From NCBI GenBank assembly GCA_902613795.1, contig CACMIP010000002.1, forward strand, positions 1-64,000: DNA of 64,000 bases, read 5' to 3'. The DNA comes from an uncultured OCS116 cluster bacterium. Lineage in GTDB: Bacteria > Pseudomonadota > Alphaproteobacteria > Rhizobiales > TMED25. This document shows positions 1 to 9,749 of this stretch, in pieces. A program made the translations under genes and the position numbers. The stretch's first letter is position 1; each line of letters begins with the position of its first letter. Below the pieces are notes generated by a model. The model was not told the DNA's origin. It did not search any database and saw only the letters and a list, made by a program, of their open reading frames with translations.

Positions 1-1
1 T

Positions 2-904
2 GATAAAATCTTAGCAAAATTAAATAAAAGTGCGATTGTGATTGGCCAAATGGATCCTTACGTGAGCCCAACTGAAATGGATGAGTATACTAAATATGGA
101 CATCAGCTTTTCTCGATGGAACTAATGCCTCGTATTACCAGAGCTCAATCTATGGACGTACTGTCATCCCAATCAAATCTTGCTGGATATAAAGCAGTAA
201 TTGACAGTACAGCAGAATACAAGAAAGCTATTCCAATGATGATGACTGCTGCTGGGACAATAGCACCCGCAAAAATATTTATAATGGGCGTAGGGGTAGC
301 TGGACTTCAGGCTATTGCGACAGCAAGGAGATTGGGTGGTATCGTGACAGCCACTGATGTAAGACCAGCTACAAAAGAGCAAGTAGAGTCACTTGGGGCT
401 AAGTTTATAGCCGTTGAAGACGAAGAGTTTAAGGCCGCTGAGACTGCAGCAGGTTATGCAAAGGAAATGTCAAAAGAGTATCAAGAGAAACAGAGCCAGC
501 TTGTTTCAGAACATATTAAAAACCAAGATATTGTTATAACAACAGCCTTGATACCTGGAAGAAAAGCTCCAATACTTATTACCAAGAAAATGGTTGAAAC
601 AATGAAAGAAGGTTCAGTCATAGCTGACCTTGCAACCGAAAGAGGTGGTAATGTAGAAATTGCACAACCTGGGAAAAATATAATGCACAACGGAGTTGCG
701 ATTCTAGGCTCAGAAAATTTCGCAAGGCTTCTACCAACAGATGCATCGAATCTATATGCACAGAATGTATTGAAGTTCTTGGATGAAATAATTGACTATG
801 AAAATAAACAATTATCAATAAATTATGATGATGAGATAATCAAGGGAATTCTAATTTCAAGGGATGGTAAATTAGTGCACCCAATGTACCAGAAAGGAGA
901 GTAA
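2..904 (+). CDS. pntAA: NAD(P) transhydrogenase subunit alpha part 1 (PntAA), 5' truncated by window edge
   Basis: This is the soluble NAD(H)-binding domain I of proton-translocating transhydrogenase, which uses the proton motive force to reduce NADP+ with NADH. The frame is open to the window edge; the GTG at 38 is internal, because the residues before it continue the family sequence, so the true start lies outside. Visible hallmarks are PRITRAQSMD near the start, a Rossmann GVGVAGLQA loop near bases 287-313 followed by TATDVRP, and DLATERGGN. The gene stops at 904, two bases before the next gene. In alphaproteobacteria the alpha chain is commonly split in two genes, as here. Identification is secure; only the 5' end is missing. 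Confidence 0.96.
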   Translation, partial: DKILAKLNKSAIVIGQMDPYVSPTEMDEYTKYGHQLFSMELMPRITRAQSMDVLSSQSNLAGYKAVIDSTAEYKKAIPMMMTAAGTIAPAKIFIMGVGVAGLQAIATARRLGGIVTATDVRPATKEQVESLGAKFIAVEDEEFKAAETAAGYAKEMSKEYQEKQSQLVSEHIKNQDIVITTALIPGRKAPILITKKMVETMKEGSVIADLATERGGNVEIAQPGKNIMHNGVAILGSENFARLLPTDASNLYAQNVLKFLDEIIDYENKQLSINYDDEIIKGILISRDGKLVHPMYQKGE

Positions 905-906
905 TT

Positions 907-1284
907 ATGGCAATGGAAAAGACAATGACCGAAATTGTTGATATGGCGCATAATGTAGGATTAATGGGAACAGTAGATCCATTAATGTATAAGTTTGCAA
1001 TATTTATTCTTGCTATTTTTATTGGTTACTACGTAATTTGGAGCGTTACTCCTGCCTTGCATACACCACTTATGTCGGTAACAAATGCTATCTCATCTGT
1101 TATTATTGTAGGCGCTCTTTTGTCTCTTGGGGCAGAATTTATTGAAGGTCAAACAAGCCTAACAAATTTCTATATTGCAAAGGGCTTTGGTTTTGTTGCC
1201 CTTATACTTGCATCTATCAATATATTTGGTGGCTTTTTTGTTACGTATCGAATGCTATCAATGTACAAAAAGAAGGTAAAATAA
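907..1284 (+). CDS. pntAB: NAD(P) transhydrogenase subunit alpha part 2 (PntAB), membrane part
   Basis: A 125-residue inner-membrane protein corresponding to the C-terminal membrane segment of a full-length PntA. Three hydrophobic helices are visible at about residues 28-47, 54-75 and 93-116. They build the proton channel together with the membrane half of PntB. A good ribosome site (AAAGGAGAG) overlaps the end of the upstream gene, and the start follows that stop by two bases, so translation is probably coupled. Function is inferred from family and operon position between pntAA and pntB. Confidence 0.95.
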   Translation: MAMEKTMTEIVDMAHNVGLMGTVDPLMYKFAIFILAIFIGYYVIWSVTPALHTPLMSVTNAISSVIIVGALLSLGAEFIEGQTSLTNFYIAKGFGFVALILASINIFGGFFVTYRMLSMYKKKVK

Positions 1285-1285
1285 C

Positions 1286-2680
1286 GTGTCTGCTAATTTA
1301 ATTTCATTCTTATACTTAATTTCGGGGATATTTTTTATTCTAGCTCTGAGGGGATTATCAAATCCTGAATCTGCAAGAATGGGGAATTATTTTGGTATAA
1401 TTGGTATGGTCATAGCGGCCTTCACGACACTTTTCATATCACCGCCAGGTGGTATAGATTTGTTATTGCTTCTGGGAGGCCTGTTAATTGGGGGTACAAT
1501 TGGTCTAGTTATTGCTAAGAAGATTGCAATGACGGCTATGCCACAACTTGTTGCGGCATTCCATTCTCTGGTTGGTCTTGCCGCCGTGCTGGTTGCATCT
1601 GCAGCATTGTATGTTCCTTCATCGATGGGCATAGGTACGGTTGGTGATATACACTTAGCAAGCTTAATTGAGATGGGACTTGGTGTGATAATTGGAGCCA
1701 TAACTTTTTCGGGTTCTATTATTGCATTTCTTAAATTACAAGGTTTGATGTCTGGGTCTCCAATAGTATTTCCAAAACAGCATCTTTTAAATCTTATCAT
1801 AGCCATTTGTATTGTGTCACTTTTGGTTGTGTTTACCATAACTGAGTCTCATTCAATCTATTGGACTATAGTGTTATTATCGTTCCTCATTGGTTTTTTG
1901 ATTATTATACCAATCGGGGGTGCCGATATGCCTGTTGTTGTATCAATGCTCAACTCATATTCAGGTTGGGCTGCCGCAGGTATTGGGTTCACGCTAGGAA
2001 ACATTGCTCTTATTATAACAGGCGCATTAGTTGGTTCCTCAGGCGCAATATTATCCTACATCATGTGCAAGGGAATGAATCGGTCGTTTTTCAACGTTAT
2101 ACTTGGGGGTTTTGGCGGTGAAACTTCTTCAGAAAGTGCAGGCAGTACAGAAAATAGACCAGTTAAGCAAGGGTCTGCAGATGATGCTGCTTTTATTATG
2201 AAAAATGCAGGCTCTGTAATAATTGTGCCTGGTTACGGTATGGCAGTGGCGCAAGCGCAGCACGCTCTTCGTGAGATGGTTGATATATTAAAAGACTCAG
2301 GAGTAAATGTCTCTTATGCTATTCATCCGGTAGCTGGAAGAATGCCCGGACACATGAATGTCTTATTAGCTGAAGCTCAAGTTCCTTATGATGAAGTATT
2401 TGAATTAGAAGATATAAATTCTCAGTTCAATCAAACTGATGTTACCTTCGTGATTGGTGCAAATGACGTCACAAACCCGGCAGCAAAAACCGATACAAGC
2501 AGTCCTATTTATGGGATGCCTATATTAGATGTTGAAAGATCCGGTACAATCTTATTCCTAAAAAGATCTCTTGCCTCAGGATATGCTGGCGTTGAAAATG
2601 AGCTATTTTTTAGAGATAACACAATGATGCTATTTGGTGATGCGAAGAAAATGGTAGAGGATATTGTTAAAGCCTTTTAG
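1286..2680 (+). CDS. pntB: NAD(P) transhydrogenase subunit beta (PntB)
   Basis: 464 residues, a normal length for PntB. The first ~270 residues are a string of hydrophobic helices (membrane domain II). The C-terminal ~190 residues are the NADP(H)-binding domain III, with VPGYGMAVAQAQ, HPVAGRMPGHMNV, GANDVTNPAA and the KRSLASGYAGVEN segment. Translation starts at GTG 1286, one base after the pntAB stop; no better ATG exists nearby. It completes the three-gene transhydrogenase operon. Its last 14 bases overlap the 3' end of the opposing TPR lipoprotein gene, so there is no room for a terminator between them. Confidence 0.97.
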   Translation: MSANLISFLYLISGIFFILALRGLSNPESARMGNYFGIIGMVIAAFTTLFISPPGGIDLLLLLGGLLIGGTIGLVIAKKIAMTAMPQLVAAFHSLVGLAAVLVASAALYVPSSMGIGTVGDIHLASLIEMGLGVIIGAITFSGSIIAFLKLQGLMSGSPIVFPKQHLLNLIIAICIVSLLVVFTITESHSIYWTIVLLSFLIGFLIIIPIGGADMPVVVSMLNSYSGWAAAGIGFTLGNIALIITGALVGSSGAILSYIMCKGMNRSFFNVILGGFGGETSSESAGSTENRPVKQGSADDAAFIMKNAGSVIIVPGYGMAVAQAQHALREMVDILKDSGVNVSYAIHPVAGRMPGHMNVLLAEAQVPYDEVFELEDINSQFNQTDVTFVIGANDVTNPAAKTDTSSPIYGMPILDVERSGTILFLKRSLASGYAGVENELFFRDNTMMLFGDAKKMVEDIVKAF

Positions 2681-3503
2681 CCCGTTTTATTATTATTAAT
2701 TCCTTTTTCGCTCTGGCATTATTGCGCTCTTCGGATAAAATCTTTTCATAATCTTTTATAGCATCTTCAATCTTATTCAAACTCTTGAGAATGTCAGCTC
2801 TGATAAAAAGTGCAGGTACTAAACTTGGATCATGGTTAAGAACTTGGTTTAAATCATCCAACGCATTATGCAGTCTTCCAAGTTGATGATAGGATAAAGA
2901 CCTATAGTATAAAGCTGTCACATTATTTGGTTTTTGACTTATAGAATAATCAAAATCCTGTACCGCATCAGCGTGCAATTTGTATCTTTGTTTAATTTTT
3001 CCTCGCATCTGGTAGGCTAAGAAATTTTTATTATTATATTTTATTGCACTATCCAAATCGCCTAATGCCAATTTTGAGTTATTAATGCCATCATAATATT
3101 TCGCCCTACTATAATACGCGTCAGAATAAAATGGGTTTATAGCCAATGACATATCAAAATCAGATAAAGCCTGCTCAAAGTTACCCAATAAATAATAAGC
3201 TTCTCCTCTATAGTTGAAAGCTTCAAATGCACTAGGATCCTGACTTAGTACAATATTAAAGCTATCAATCGCCTCGGTGAAATTATTATACCGCATATAC
3301 TCTTTACCCAATAATATATAGAGATCTAAATTTTTCTCATCATTATGAAGGGCTGATTTTATTGATAGAATATTTTTCTCTTTGCTCTGACTTTGATTAA
3401 AAGTTGGGTTTGTTTGACTTTGCAGCATGGTATTGTTAGAGGCCACACAACCTTTTAGTAGGATTAAAACACAAATCATTAAGACAAATTTATTTCTAGT
3501 CAT
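2667..3503 (-). CDS. TPR-repeat lipoprotein (NlpI-like)
   Basis: 278 residues. A short N-terminal signal sequence ends in LLKGC, a lipobox with the lipidated cysteine at residue 19 (lysine at -2 is slightly unusual). The rest is about six tetratricopeptide repeats with the pattern of alternating small and aromatic residues (for example AFEAFNYRGEAYYLLGNFE and SDAYYSRAKYYDG). It is therefore likely a membrane-anchored scaffold for protein-protein contacts in the periplasm, in the manner of NlpI, but the partner cannot be read from sequence. It is the last gene of the long minus-strand run, and its 3' end overlaps pntB. Confidence 0.85.
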   Translation of the reverse strand: MTRNKFVLMICVLILLKGCVASNNTMLQSQTNPTFNQSQSKEKNILSIKSALHNDEKNLDLYILLGKEYMRYNNFTEAIDSFNIVLSQDPSAFEAFNYRGEAYYLLGNFEQALSDFDMSLAINPFYSDAYYSRAKYYDGINNSKLALGDLDSAIKYNNKNFLAYQMRGKIKQRYKLHADAVQDFDYSISQKPNNVTALYYRSLSYHQLGRLHNALDDLNQVLNHDPSLVPALFIRADILKSLNKIEDAIKDYEKILSEERNNARAKKELIIIKRAKRL

Positions 3504-3584
3504 ATAACAGTGGCTAACCTAGATTAATAGGTTCCTATTATTAAATACACTGCTTGATTATAATTTGTGGGTGTTAATATCTAT

Positions 3585-3797
3585 TTAAAAAATACTTGAA
3601 CCATCTCGGAGTAGTTTTTTTCTCGCGAGCTTTCGGCCACGCCTAATTGCTTCAGCTTTTTCTCGCGCACGCTTTTCAGATGGCTTTTCATAATGATTTC
3701 TGAGTTTCATTTCCCTAAAAATACCCTCTCTTTGCATTTTCTTTTTTAATGCTTTCAGAGCCTGATCAACGTTATTGTCTCTTACGGTTACTTGCAA
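3585..3797 (-). CDS. rpsU: 30S ribosomal protein S21
   Basis: Small, very basic protein of the 30S platform, matching alphaproteobacterial S21 ([20 protein letters not shown], then a Lys/Arg-rich C terminus). Two TTG codons could start it. The upstream one at 3809 would use the bases TTGGAG as codons; the second at 3797 has GGAG six bases ahead of it and gives an N terminus of the usual S21 type (MQVTVRDNN). I therefore choose 3797, giving 70 residues. Either way the start codon is TTG, which may hold expression down for a ribosomal protein. A 100-base AT-rich leader separates it from purK. Confidence 0.93.
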   Translation of the reverse strand: MQVTVRDNNVDQALKALKKKMQREGIFREMKLRNHYEKPSEKRAREKAEAIRRGRKLARKKLLRDGSSIF

Positions 3798-3897
3798 AAT
3801 CTTCTCCAATTTAGAAAATTATATATAGATAATTCCCTTACTTATAACTTATTATATATTTTTGTAAACACAAATAGAACTTCTTGTTCAATATTTA

Positions 3898-4962
3898 TTA
3901 ATATTTAAATTCTTCAAGAAAATTAACGTGCCCCATTTTTCGTCCCATTTTTGTTTCAGTCTTTCCATAAATATATATTTTTTCATTTTTTGAGCTATTC
4001 TTATCTTTCCAAATATTGACGTCGTCACCTATCAGATTGAGCATTTTTGTCTTAAAAATTAATTTTGGATTTAGTATCTTTAATTGTGATATAGCTCTAA
4101 TATGTTGTTCAAATTGTGATATGTCAGCTCCATCAAGAGTCCAATGGCCTGAATTATGAACTCTCGGCGCTATCTCATTTACTAATATAGAATTATCTTT
4201 TAATACAAAGAACTCTATTGCTAAGACACCAATATAATTTAGATTTTTAATCATTTTTTTTGATATTTCATATAGAGTATTCTCGGTCTTCTGATCAATA
4301 GATGCAGGAACACATGAGGTATTAAGTATGTGGTTTTTATGGATATTTTCAGAAGGGGGGTAAGTAAAAGTATTACCATGAGTATCACGTGCTGATATTG
4401 TTGACACTTCAATGGCAAAATCAACAAACTCTTCTAGGATACATGGTCTATTGCCAAATTCTTTAAATGCCTGTTCAGCCTCGCTTTTCGTATTTATTAC
4501 TCTTTGCCCTTTACCATCATATCCAAGCTGACGCGTCTTAATTACACTTTTTTTATCATAATTCCAATGCGAAAGATCTGAGATGTTTACGACATCAGTA
4601 TACTCATTTGTGGCTATATGATTTTCAACACAAAAATCTTTTTCCATTAAACGATCTTGGCTAATTTTAATAGCGTCAGAAGAAGGAAATAACTTACCCG
4701 ATTTTGCAATAAAATTTATTGTGTTTTGAGGGATATTCTCAAATTCAATTGTTATATAATCTACACTCTTTATGAATTGAACTAAAATTTGTTTATCATT
4801 ATACTCTGCAATAGTTTGATTAGTTGCGAACTTAAAGGCAGGGCTTTCATGATCTGGGCAATAAATATTTGTCTCAAAGCCAATATTTTTTGCAGCCTCG
4901 GCTAGCAACATTCCAAGTTGACCACCTCCAAATATGCCGATAGTTTTCTTTTCGTGGGTCAT
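3898..4962 (-). CDS. purK: N5-carboxyaminoimidazole ribonucleotide synthase (PurK)
   Basis: ATP-grasp enzyme of purine synthesis: it carboxylates AIR with bicarbonate and ATP to N5-CAIR, the substrate of PurE. 354 residues, normal length. The N-terminal [12 protein letters not shown] loop, the central ATP-grasp region ([20 protein letters not shown]) and [14 protein letters not shown] near the C terminus are all visible. The start overlaps the purE stop by four bases (ATGA type), so the two are translationally coupled. Confidence 0.97.
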   Translation of the reverse strand: MTHEKKTIGIFGGGQLGMLLAEAAKNIGFETNIYCPDHESPAFKFATNQTIAEYNDKQILVQFIKSVDYITIEFENIPQNTINFIAKSGKLFPSSDAIKISQDRLMEKDFCVENHIATNEYTDVVNISDLSHWNYDKKSVIKTRQLGYDGKGQRVINTKSEAEQAFKEFGNRPCILEEFVDFAIEVSTISARDTHGNTFTYPPSENIHKNHILNTSCVPASIDQKTENTLYEISKKMIKNLNYIGVLAIEFFVLKDNSILVNEIAPRVHNSGHWTLDGADISQFEQHIRAISQLKILNPKLIFKTKMLNLIGDDVNIWKDKNSSKNEKIYIYGKTETKMGRKMGHVNFLEEFKY

Positions 4963-5432
4963 TTAGGGATTTTATCTATCGACTCTGTTTGTTTATTTCT
5001 ATATGACTTCAGCATCAAAGCCAATTTTTCATCGTTTATTGATAATATCGATATTGCCAATAGTGCTGCATTTGTAGAACCAGATGTTCCAATTGCAAGA
5101 GTTCCAACAGGTATGCCTTTAGGCATCTGTACAATAGACAAAAGACTATCAACGCCATTTAATAAGTTTGACTCAATAGGAACACCTAAAACAGGCAATG
5201 TTGTAATAGAGGCGACCATACCAGGGAGGTGAGCGGAACCACCTGCTCCAGCGATTATTATAGAATAATTTTTTTCTGCATCTTTTGCAAAACCATACAA
5301 CCTCTCAGGGGTTCTATGTGCGGAAATAATTAACGTGTCGTAATTTTGTTCAAATTCATCAAGAATATTTGCCGCAAACTTCATTGTCTCCCAATCTGAC
5401 TGTGAGCCCATGATTATCGCTATCTTATTCAT
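4959..5432 (-). CDS. purE: 5-(carboxyamino)imidazole ribonucleotide mutase (PurE)
   Basis: 157 residues, class I PurE. It moves the carboxyl group of N5-CAIR to give CAIR in de novo purine synthesis. The phosphate-binding [10 protein letters not shown] loop, the SAHRTP motif with the catalytic histidine and [12 protein letters not shown] are present. It lies 16 bases downstream of a TSUP permease gene and overlaps purK by four bases. The pairing with purK shows that the organism uses the bacterial two-step carboxylation route. Confidence 0.97.
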   Translation of the reverse strand: MNKIAIIMGSQSDWETMKFAANILDEFEQNYDTLIISAHRTPERLYGFAKDAEKNYSIIIAGAGGSAHLPGMVASITTLPVLGVPIESNLLNGVDSLLSIVQMPKGIPVGTLAIGTSGSTNAALLAISILSINDEKLALMLKSYRNKQTESIDKIPK

Positions 5433-5448
5433 CTATCACACTCCAATA

Positions 5449-6201
5449 TTAAACTAATATATTTGTGAAGCCGTCATATATAAGTTTTATACTCACTAAA
5501 AATAACAGAATATAAATTATTTCATAGAATATTTTTGTTGGTAGCTTCCTTACAATCCAGATACCTAAAAATGTAAAGATCAGCGATATTGGAAATAATA
5601 ATACTGAGGTCGTAATTGTCGTCTTATTCATTTCACCCAACATCATAAATGGAATTATTTTGAGTAAATTGTTCATCCAGAAAAATATCATAAAAGTTCC
5701 AGCATATGTTCTCTGATTGAGCCTGAGAGGCAAAAGATACATTTGGTATGGAGGTGCGCCCGTCAATGTAACAAAGCTTGTAAAGCCTGTGATGCTCCCC
5801 CAAATCGTGCCTCTCACTACGCTGTGTCCTTGTGGTTGTTTCTCCTTAGTATTTCTCCAGTGGGATATGGTGAAAGATATTGCAATAAGACCTATGATTA
5901 TTCTAACCCAGTTTGGATTAACTTGTGAAACCAAAATTGCACCGATTACGATGCCGATAATTGATGTTGGGATTGTTATCAATAGTGTAATTTTATCAAA
6001 CGATTTTCTGTACGTCCAAACTGCAACTAGGTCCAATATTAATAATATTGGCATGAGTACAGCTGCGGCTTGCATCGGAGATGCAACGATTGCCATTAAT
6101 GGCACTGCAAGAACGCCAAGTCCTGTAAGTCCCCCCTTAGATAATCCAATTAGAATTACAGAGGGAATAGCCATAGCATAAAATAATGGATCAATTATCA
6201 T
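5449..6201 (-). CDS. TSUP (TauE/SafE) family membrane permease
   Basis: 250 residues with about eight hydrophobic helices in the arrangement of the TSUP family, which includes sulfite and sulfoacetate exporters and other organic-anion carriers. The N-terminal half-repeat IGLSKGGLTGLGVLAVP carries the conserved glycine-rich turn, and GSITGFTSFVTLTGAPP marks the second repeat. Substrate cannot be told from sequence, and the neighbours (purE, trcR) give no hint. A second, clearly different TSUP protein lies at 41615-42364. Confidence 0.85.
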   Translation of the reverse strand: MIIDPLFYAMAIPSVILIGLSKGGLTGLGVLAVPLMAIVASPMQAAAVLMPILLILDLVAVWTYRKSFDKITLLITIPTSIIGIVIGAILVSQVNPNWVRIIIGLIAISFTISHWRNTKEKQPQGHSVVRGTIWGSITGFTSFVTLTGAPPYQMYLLPLRLNQRTYAGTFMIFFWMNNLLKIIPFMMLGEMNKTTITTSVLLFPISLIFTFLGIWIVRKLPTKIFYEIIYILLFLVSIKLIYDGFTNILV

Positions 6202-6246
6202 CGAGAGACATATATAAGGTTTTATTAAAAAGAGTTATGCTTTTAA

Positions 6247-6834
6247 TTAATCAGGTGTATCTGCAGTTGACTGAATTGTTTTATTTTCTTTTTGCGCTTC
6301 TCGTTCAACTCTTTTTGATGCTCTCAGAACCAATTTATCAAGTTCTATTTGAGAGCAAAGACCCAGAACAACTGGGTCCTGTGGTTGTATATTTCCAATG
6401 TTCCAATGTGTTCTATTTCTGATAGCCTCAATTGTTGATTTTGTTGTACCAACAAGCCGAATTACCTCGCTATCTTTCAATTCAGAATGATTTCTCACGA
6501 GCCATGCAATTGCAGCGGGTCTGTCTTGTCTCCTTGATAAGGGTGTATATTTTTTTTGTTTTTTTGTTGTAGTCTCAGGTAGCTCAACAATTGTTTGATT
6601 TAGTTTCAGTGTGTGTTCACTATTTTGTTCTGCAGCCTCAAGTTCTGCCCTTGTTAATTCACCAGACATTATGGGATCCATTCCCCTTATCCCTTGAGCA
6701 ACGTCACCATCGGCAATTCCCTTAATTTCGAGAGGGTGTAATCTACAGAATTCAGCTATCTGATCAAAAGTTAAGGCTGTGTTCTCAACTAGCCAAACAG
6801 CTGTTGCTTTTGGCATTAGAGGTGTTTGTACCAT
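6247..6834 (-). CDS. trcR: DUF1013 family regulator (TrcR-like)
   Basis: 195 residues of the DUF1013 family, restricted to Alphaproteobacteria and annotated in reference databases as the cell-cycle transcriptional regulator TrcR. Two helix-turn-helix-like segments are visible: VWLVENTALTFDQIAEFCRL at about residues 13-32 and AIAWLVRNHSELKDSEVIRL in the second half, followed by GTTKSTIEAIRNRTHWN. A basic linker (TTKKQKKYTPLSRRQDR) separates them. Together with ctrA and chpT this suggests that part of the alphaproteobacterial cell-cycle control system is kept. Family identity is firm; the precise role here is inferred. Confidence 0.85.
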   Translation of the reverse strand: MVQTPLMPKATAVWLVENTALTFDQIAEFCRLHPLEIKGIADGDVAQGIRGMDPIMSGELTRAELEAAEQNSEHTLKLNQTIVELPETTTKKQKKYTPLSRRQDRPAAIAWLVRNHSELKDSEVIRLVGTTKSTIEAIRNRTHWNIGNIQPQDPVVLGLCSQIELDKLVLRASKRVEREAQKENKTIQSTADTPD

Positions 6835-6912
6835 AATTTACTCCAAATTGTCGGTTTATAGAATATTAATATACTAATATTGATTTTGTTTCTATAGATA
6901 TTCGAAATTATT

Positions 6913-7890
6913 TTATTCTCTAGTTAGTATAATTTTTCCGAAATGCTCGCCGCTTTTCATTAATTCATGCGCTTTATCTGCCTCCTCGAGTAAAAAACTT
7001 TTGTCAATAATTGGTTTTATATTACCCAGATTTAATAAGGGCAAGATTTTTGATTCTATATCATTTGCAATTGCAGCTTTGTACTCTAAATTTTTTGGAC
7101 GTAGGACTGATCCTGTATGAGACAAGCTCTTTCTCATAATTTGGGAAAGATCAATATTACAAAGGTGCCCTTTTAAATATGCAATCTGAATAATTCGAGC
7201 ATTCATAGCTGACAAGGAATAATTTTTATTTGTATAGTCACCACCAACGATATCTAGAGTTATATCTATTTTATTATATCTGGAGTTCTTAATTTCCTCA
7301 TAGAAATCTTGATTTTTATAATTCACGACAAAATCTGCACCAATCTCATAGCATTTTTTGCGCTTATCTTCACTGCTTGTTGTGGTTATGACATTTGCGC
7401 CAAATTTTTTTGATATCTGTATAGCTGTTGTCCCAATGCCACTTGAACCACCATGGATAAGAACATTCTCATTTGGCCTCAGTTTGCCAATTCGAAATAA
7501 ATTATTCCATACTGTAAAATAAGTCTCAGGTATTCCTGCCGCTTCTACAAACGATAGATTTTCTGGCATTGGTAAGGTAAGTTCTTGGTTTGCCAGACAA
7601 TACTCAGCATAGCCACCACCCCCGAGGAGTGCAATTACCTTATCACCTTTTTTAAATTTTTTAACTCCCGATCCCACTTCTCTGATAATACCAGAAACTT
7701 CTAGTCCTGGGTGATCTGGGGATCCTTTTGGAGGTGGATGAAGTCCATATCTTTGCAATATATCGGGTCTGTTGACGCCACTTGCTTTCACTTCAATTAA
7801 TACATCACCCTCATTCGGAGCAGGAACATCTTTTTCGGTCAGAATAAGTTTACTATTCTTACCATGATTGACTATATCTATTACTTTCAT
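6913..7890 (-). CDS. Zinc-free NAD(P)H:quinone oxidoreductase (PIG3-like MDR family)
   Basis: 325 residues of the medium-chain dehydrogenase/reductase superfamily without the structural zinc cysteines. The N-terminal GroES-like domain reads KASGVNRPDILQRYG, then HPGLEVSGII. The Rossmann part has HGGSSGIGTTAIQISKKFGA, the nucleotide loop with a Gly-Ile-Gly turn, followed by TTTSSEDK, typical of NADPH specificity in the TP53I3/PIG3 group. It likely reduces quinones or enones using NADPH. It sits just upstream of trcR, a neighbourhood I recall from other alphaproteobacteria. Confidence 0.88.
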   Translation of the reverse strand: MKVIDIVNHGKNSKLILTEKDVPAPNEGDVLIEVKASGVNRPDILQRYGLHPPPKGSPDHPGLEVSGIIREVGSGVKKFKKGDKVIALLGGGGYAEYCLANQELTLPMPENLSFVEAAGIPETYFTVWNNLFRIGKLRPNENVLIHGGSSGIGTTAIQISKKFGANVITTTSSEDKRKKCYEIGADFVVNYKNQDFYEEIKNSRYNKIDITLDIVGGDYTNKNYSLSAMNARIIQIAYLKGHLCNIDLSQIMRKSLSHTGSVLRPKNLEYKAAIANDIESKILPLLNLGNIKPIIDKSFLLEEADKAHELMKSGEHFGKIILTRE

Positions 7891-7934
7891 TAGAAATGTT
7901 ATCTGTGGCGTAAACTTGATTTATAATTATAAAA

Positions 7935-8159
7935 TTATTTACTTATCAGGCCTTCAAATTTTTTATTAAATTTACTCACCCTTCCGCCCCTATCAAGTAT
8001 TTGCTGAGAACCGCCAGTCCATGCAGGATGACTGGTTGGATCGATATCTAATGTTAGAGTATCACCATCCGCCCCGTACGTTGAATGCGTTTCATACTTG
8101 GTACCGTCAGTCATGACAACCTCTATTTTATGGTAATCTGGATGACCTTGTTTTTTCAT
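7935..8159 (-). CDS. rpmE: 50S ribosomal protein L31 (cysteine-free type)
   Basis: 74 residues. [20 protein letters not shown] and [13 protein letters not shown] match alphaproteobacterial L31. The zinc-binding cysteines of the E. coli C+ form are absent, as is usual in this class. The C-terminal [16 protein letters not shown] extension is also typical. It follows the OmpA/MotB-like gene by 71 bases. Confidence 0.95.
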   Translation of the reverse strand: MKKQGHPDYHKIEVVMTDGTKYETHSTYGADGDTLTLDIDPTSHPAWTGGSQQILDRGGRVSKFNKKFEGLISK

Positions 8160-8230
8160 TTTACTTACTCATAAATTTATATCTTGATTATATACAATAA
8201 TACAACAAACATCACAAGTCCAAAATTGTC

Positions 8231-9715
8231 CTAACTCTCGGTGAGTTTTATTTCAATTCGTCTATTTTTCCTATATGCTATCTCGTTATCTCCGGTTTCA
8301 AGTGGCATAAACTCACCCCTGCCAGTTGCAGCAAGTCTATTAGGCGGAATCCCCGTTTTTATGAGGAAGTCTACGACTGAAATCGCCCTAGCAGCTGATA
8401 ATTCCCAATTTGACTCATATCTGGAATTTCTGATTGGGACTCTATCCGTATGCCCATCGATCCTAAGTATCCAATTTATCTCTTGTGGTATTTCATTTAT
8501 AAGGTCTTGGATAGCTACGGATAGCTTTGCGAGCTGTCTTTGTCCTTCAATTCCTATATTTGCCTCCCCACTTTCGAAAAGTACTTCCGACTGGAATACA
8601 AACCTGTCACCAATAATTTTAATATCATCCCGGTTACCAATTATTTCCTTAAGCTTACCGAAAAATTCAGATCTATATTCGGATAATTCTTTTACTCTTT
8701 GCGCCAATGCAACATTTAATCTCTTCCCCAAGTCTGCTATTCTTGCTTGCTGATCAATATCTCTTTTTTCAGACGCATCAAGAAGAGCTTGTAGTGCCTG
8801 TATTTGCGTCTTTAGCTCAGAAATTTGAATATTTAGAATTTGTACTTCATTGCCAGATGATTTTGCTTTTTGACCTGTAGATAATAAAATCGATTTTAAT
8901 TTTTCAAGTTTTTCACTATTTTCAATTTCTTTTTTTCTAAGATCAATAATTATTTGCTCATTATCTTGAATTACTTTTTCTTGATCTATTGATGCGATGT
9001 CCATATTTAATTTATCTGTTTTTAGCTCAGTCAAGAGGTTATTTTGGGTTTCATTTTTTTTCCTCAAATCGATAATCACCTTTTCTTTATTTTCTAGATC
9101 CAAACCTAAATCATCTACATTATTTTGTAGATTAGCTATTTGAACCTCAAAATTACTAATCTTCTCTGAATTATTTTCGAGTTGTAGGTCTTTTATTTTA
9201 AGTAGTGATGCGAGCTGATTTTTTTCAGATACTAGTTTAATTATTTTTTCACTTCTAAGAGCAGACTCATCTCTTTTTTCTTCGAAAAGCACGATTTTCT
9301 TATCCAACTCATCCTGTAAGATAATTAGTCTGCTATTATAATCGTCTTTAAGAGCAATAATTTCATCTTGTAGAATTATCACATCATCTTTGGCTTTTTC
9401 GAGCTGGATATTCAATCCTTCATTTTTTAATCCAAGATTTATTATATCTTGTTCCAGAACCTGAATTCTGTTAATAAATTCTTCATTTTGGGTTTGCTCC
9501 AGGGACAACAGAAGCGACAGTTCATTAAGTTGATCTTGCAAATCAGATAAAGCATCATCCTTTGATGATATTTCTGTTGATAGAAAAAATTGAGATAAAA
9601 TAAATACTGTCAGTAAAAATATTATGACTAATAAAATAGTAGCCATTGCATCGACAAATCCTGGCCAATAATTTGCTGTATTGCTGTTATTTGGTCGTGT
9701 AGTACTTCTGGGCAT
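8231..9715 (-). CDS. MotB/OmpA-like membrane protein with long coiled coil
   Basis: 494 residues in three parts. One transmembrane helix at about residues 17-45 contains YWPGFVDAMATILL, with an aspartate placed like the proton-carrying Asp of MotB. Residues ~50-345 are a very long Leu/Ile/Glu/Lys heptad-rich coiled coil. Residues ~370-494 are an OmpA-like peptidoglycan-binding domain (DGHTDRVPI, NWELSAARA, GRGEFMP, RKNRRIEIKL). It follows the MotA/ExbB-like gene by 34 bases, and the two are predicted to form a proton-driven complex anchored to peptidoglycan. No flagellar gene is near, so it is not a classical stator. Proteins of this pairing are found beside efp in many alphaproteobacteria, and their role is not established to my knowledge. 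Confidence 0.85.
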   Translation of the reverse strand: MPRSTTRPNNSNTANYWPGFVDAMATILLVIIFLLTVFILSQFFLSTEISSKDDALSDLQDQLNELSLLLSLEQTQNEEFINRIQVLEQDIINLGLKNEGLNIQLEKAKDDVIILQDEIIALKDDYNSRLIILQDELDKKIVLFEEKRDESALRSEKIIKLVSEKNQLASLLKIKDLQLENNSEKISNFEVQIANLQNNVDDLGLDLENKEKVIIDLRKKNETQNNLLTELKTDKLNMDIASIDQEKVIQDNEQIIIDLRKKEIENSEKLEKLKSILLSTGQKAKSSGNEVQILNIQISELKTQIQALQALLDASEKRDIDQQARIADLGKRLNVALAQRVKELSEYRSEFFGKLKEIIGNRDDIKIIGDRFVFQSEVLFESGEANIGIEGQRQLAKLSVAIQDLINEIPQEINWILRIDGHTDRVPIRNSRYESNWELSAARAISVVDFLIKTGIPPNRLAATGRGEFMPLETGDNEIAYRKNRRIEIKLTES

Positions 9716-9749
9716 GGTTAATACTGATTTTTATGGTTAAAAAAAATTT

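Noticed and set aside
3516-3533. AACCTA/TAGGTT inverted repeat upstream of the TPR lipoprotein gene
   Set aside because: Six A-T-rich pairs without a following T run on either strand; neither a terminator nor a known operator.
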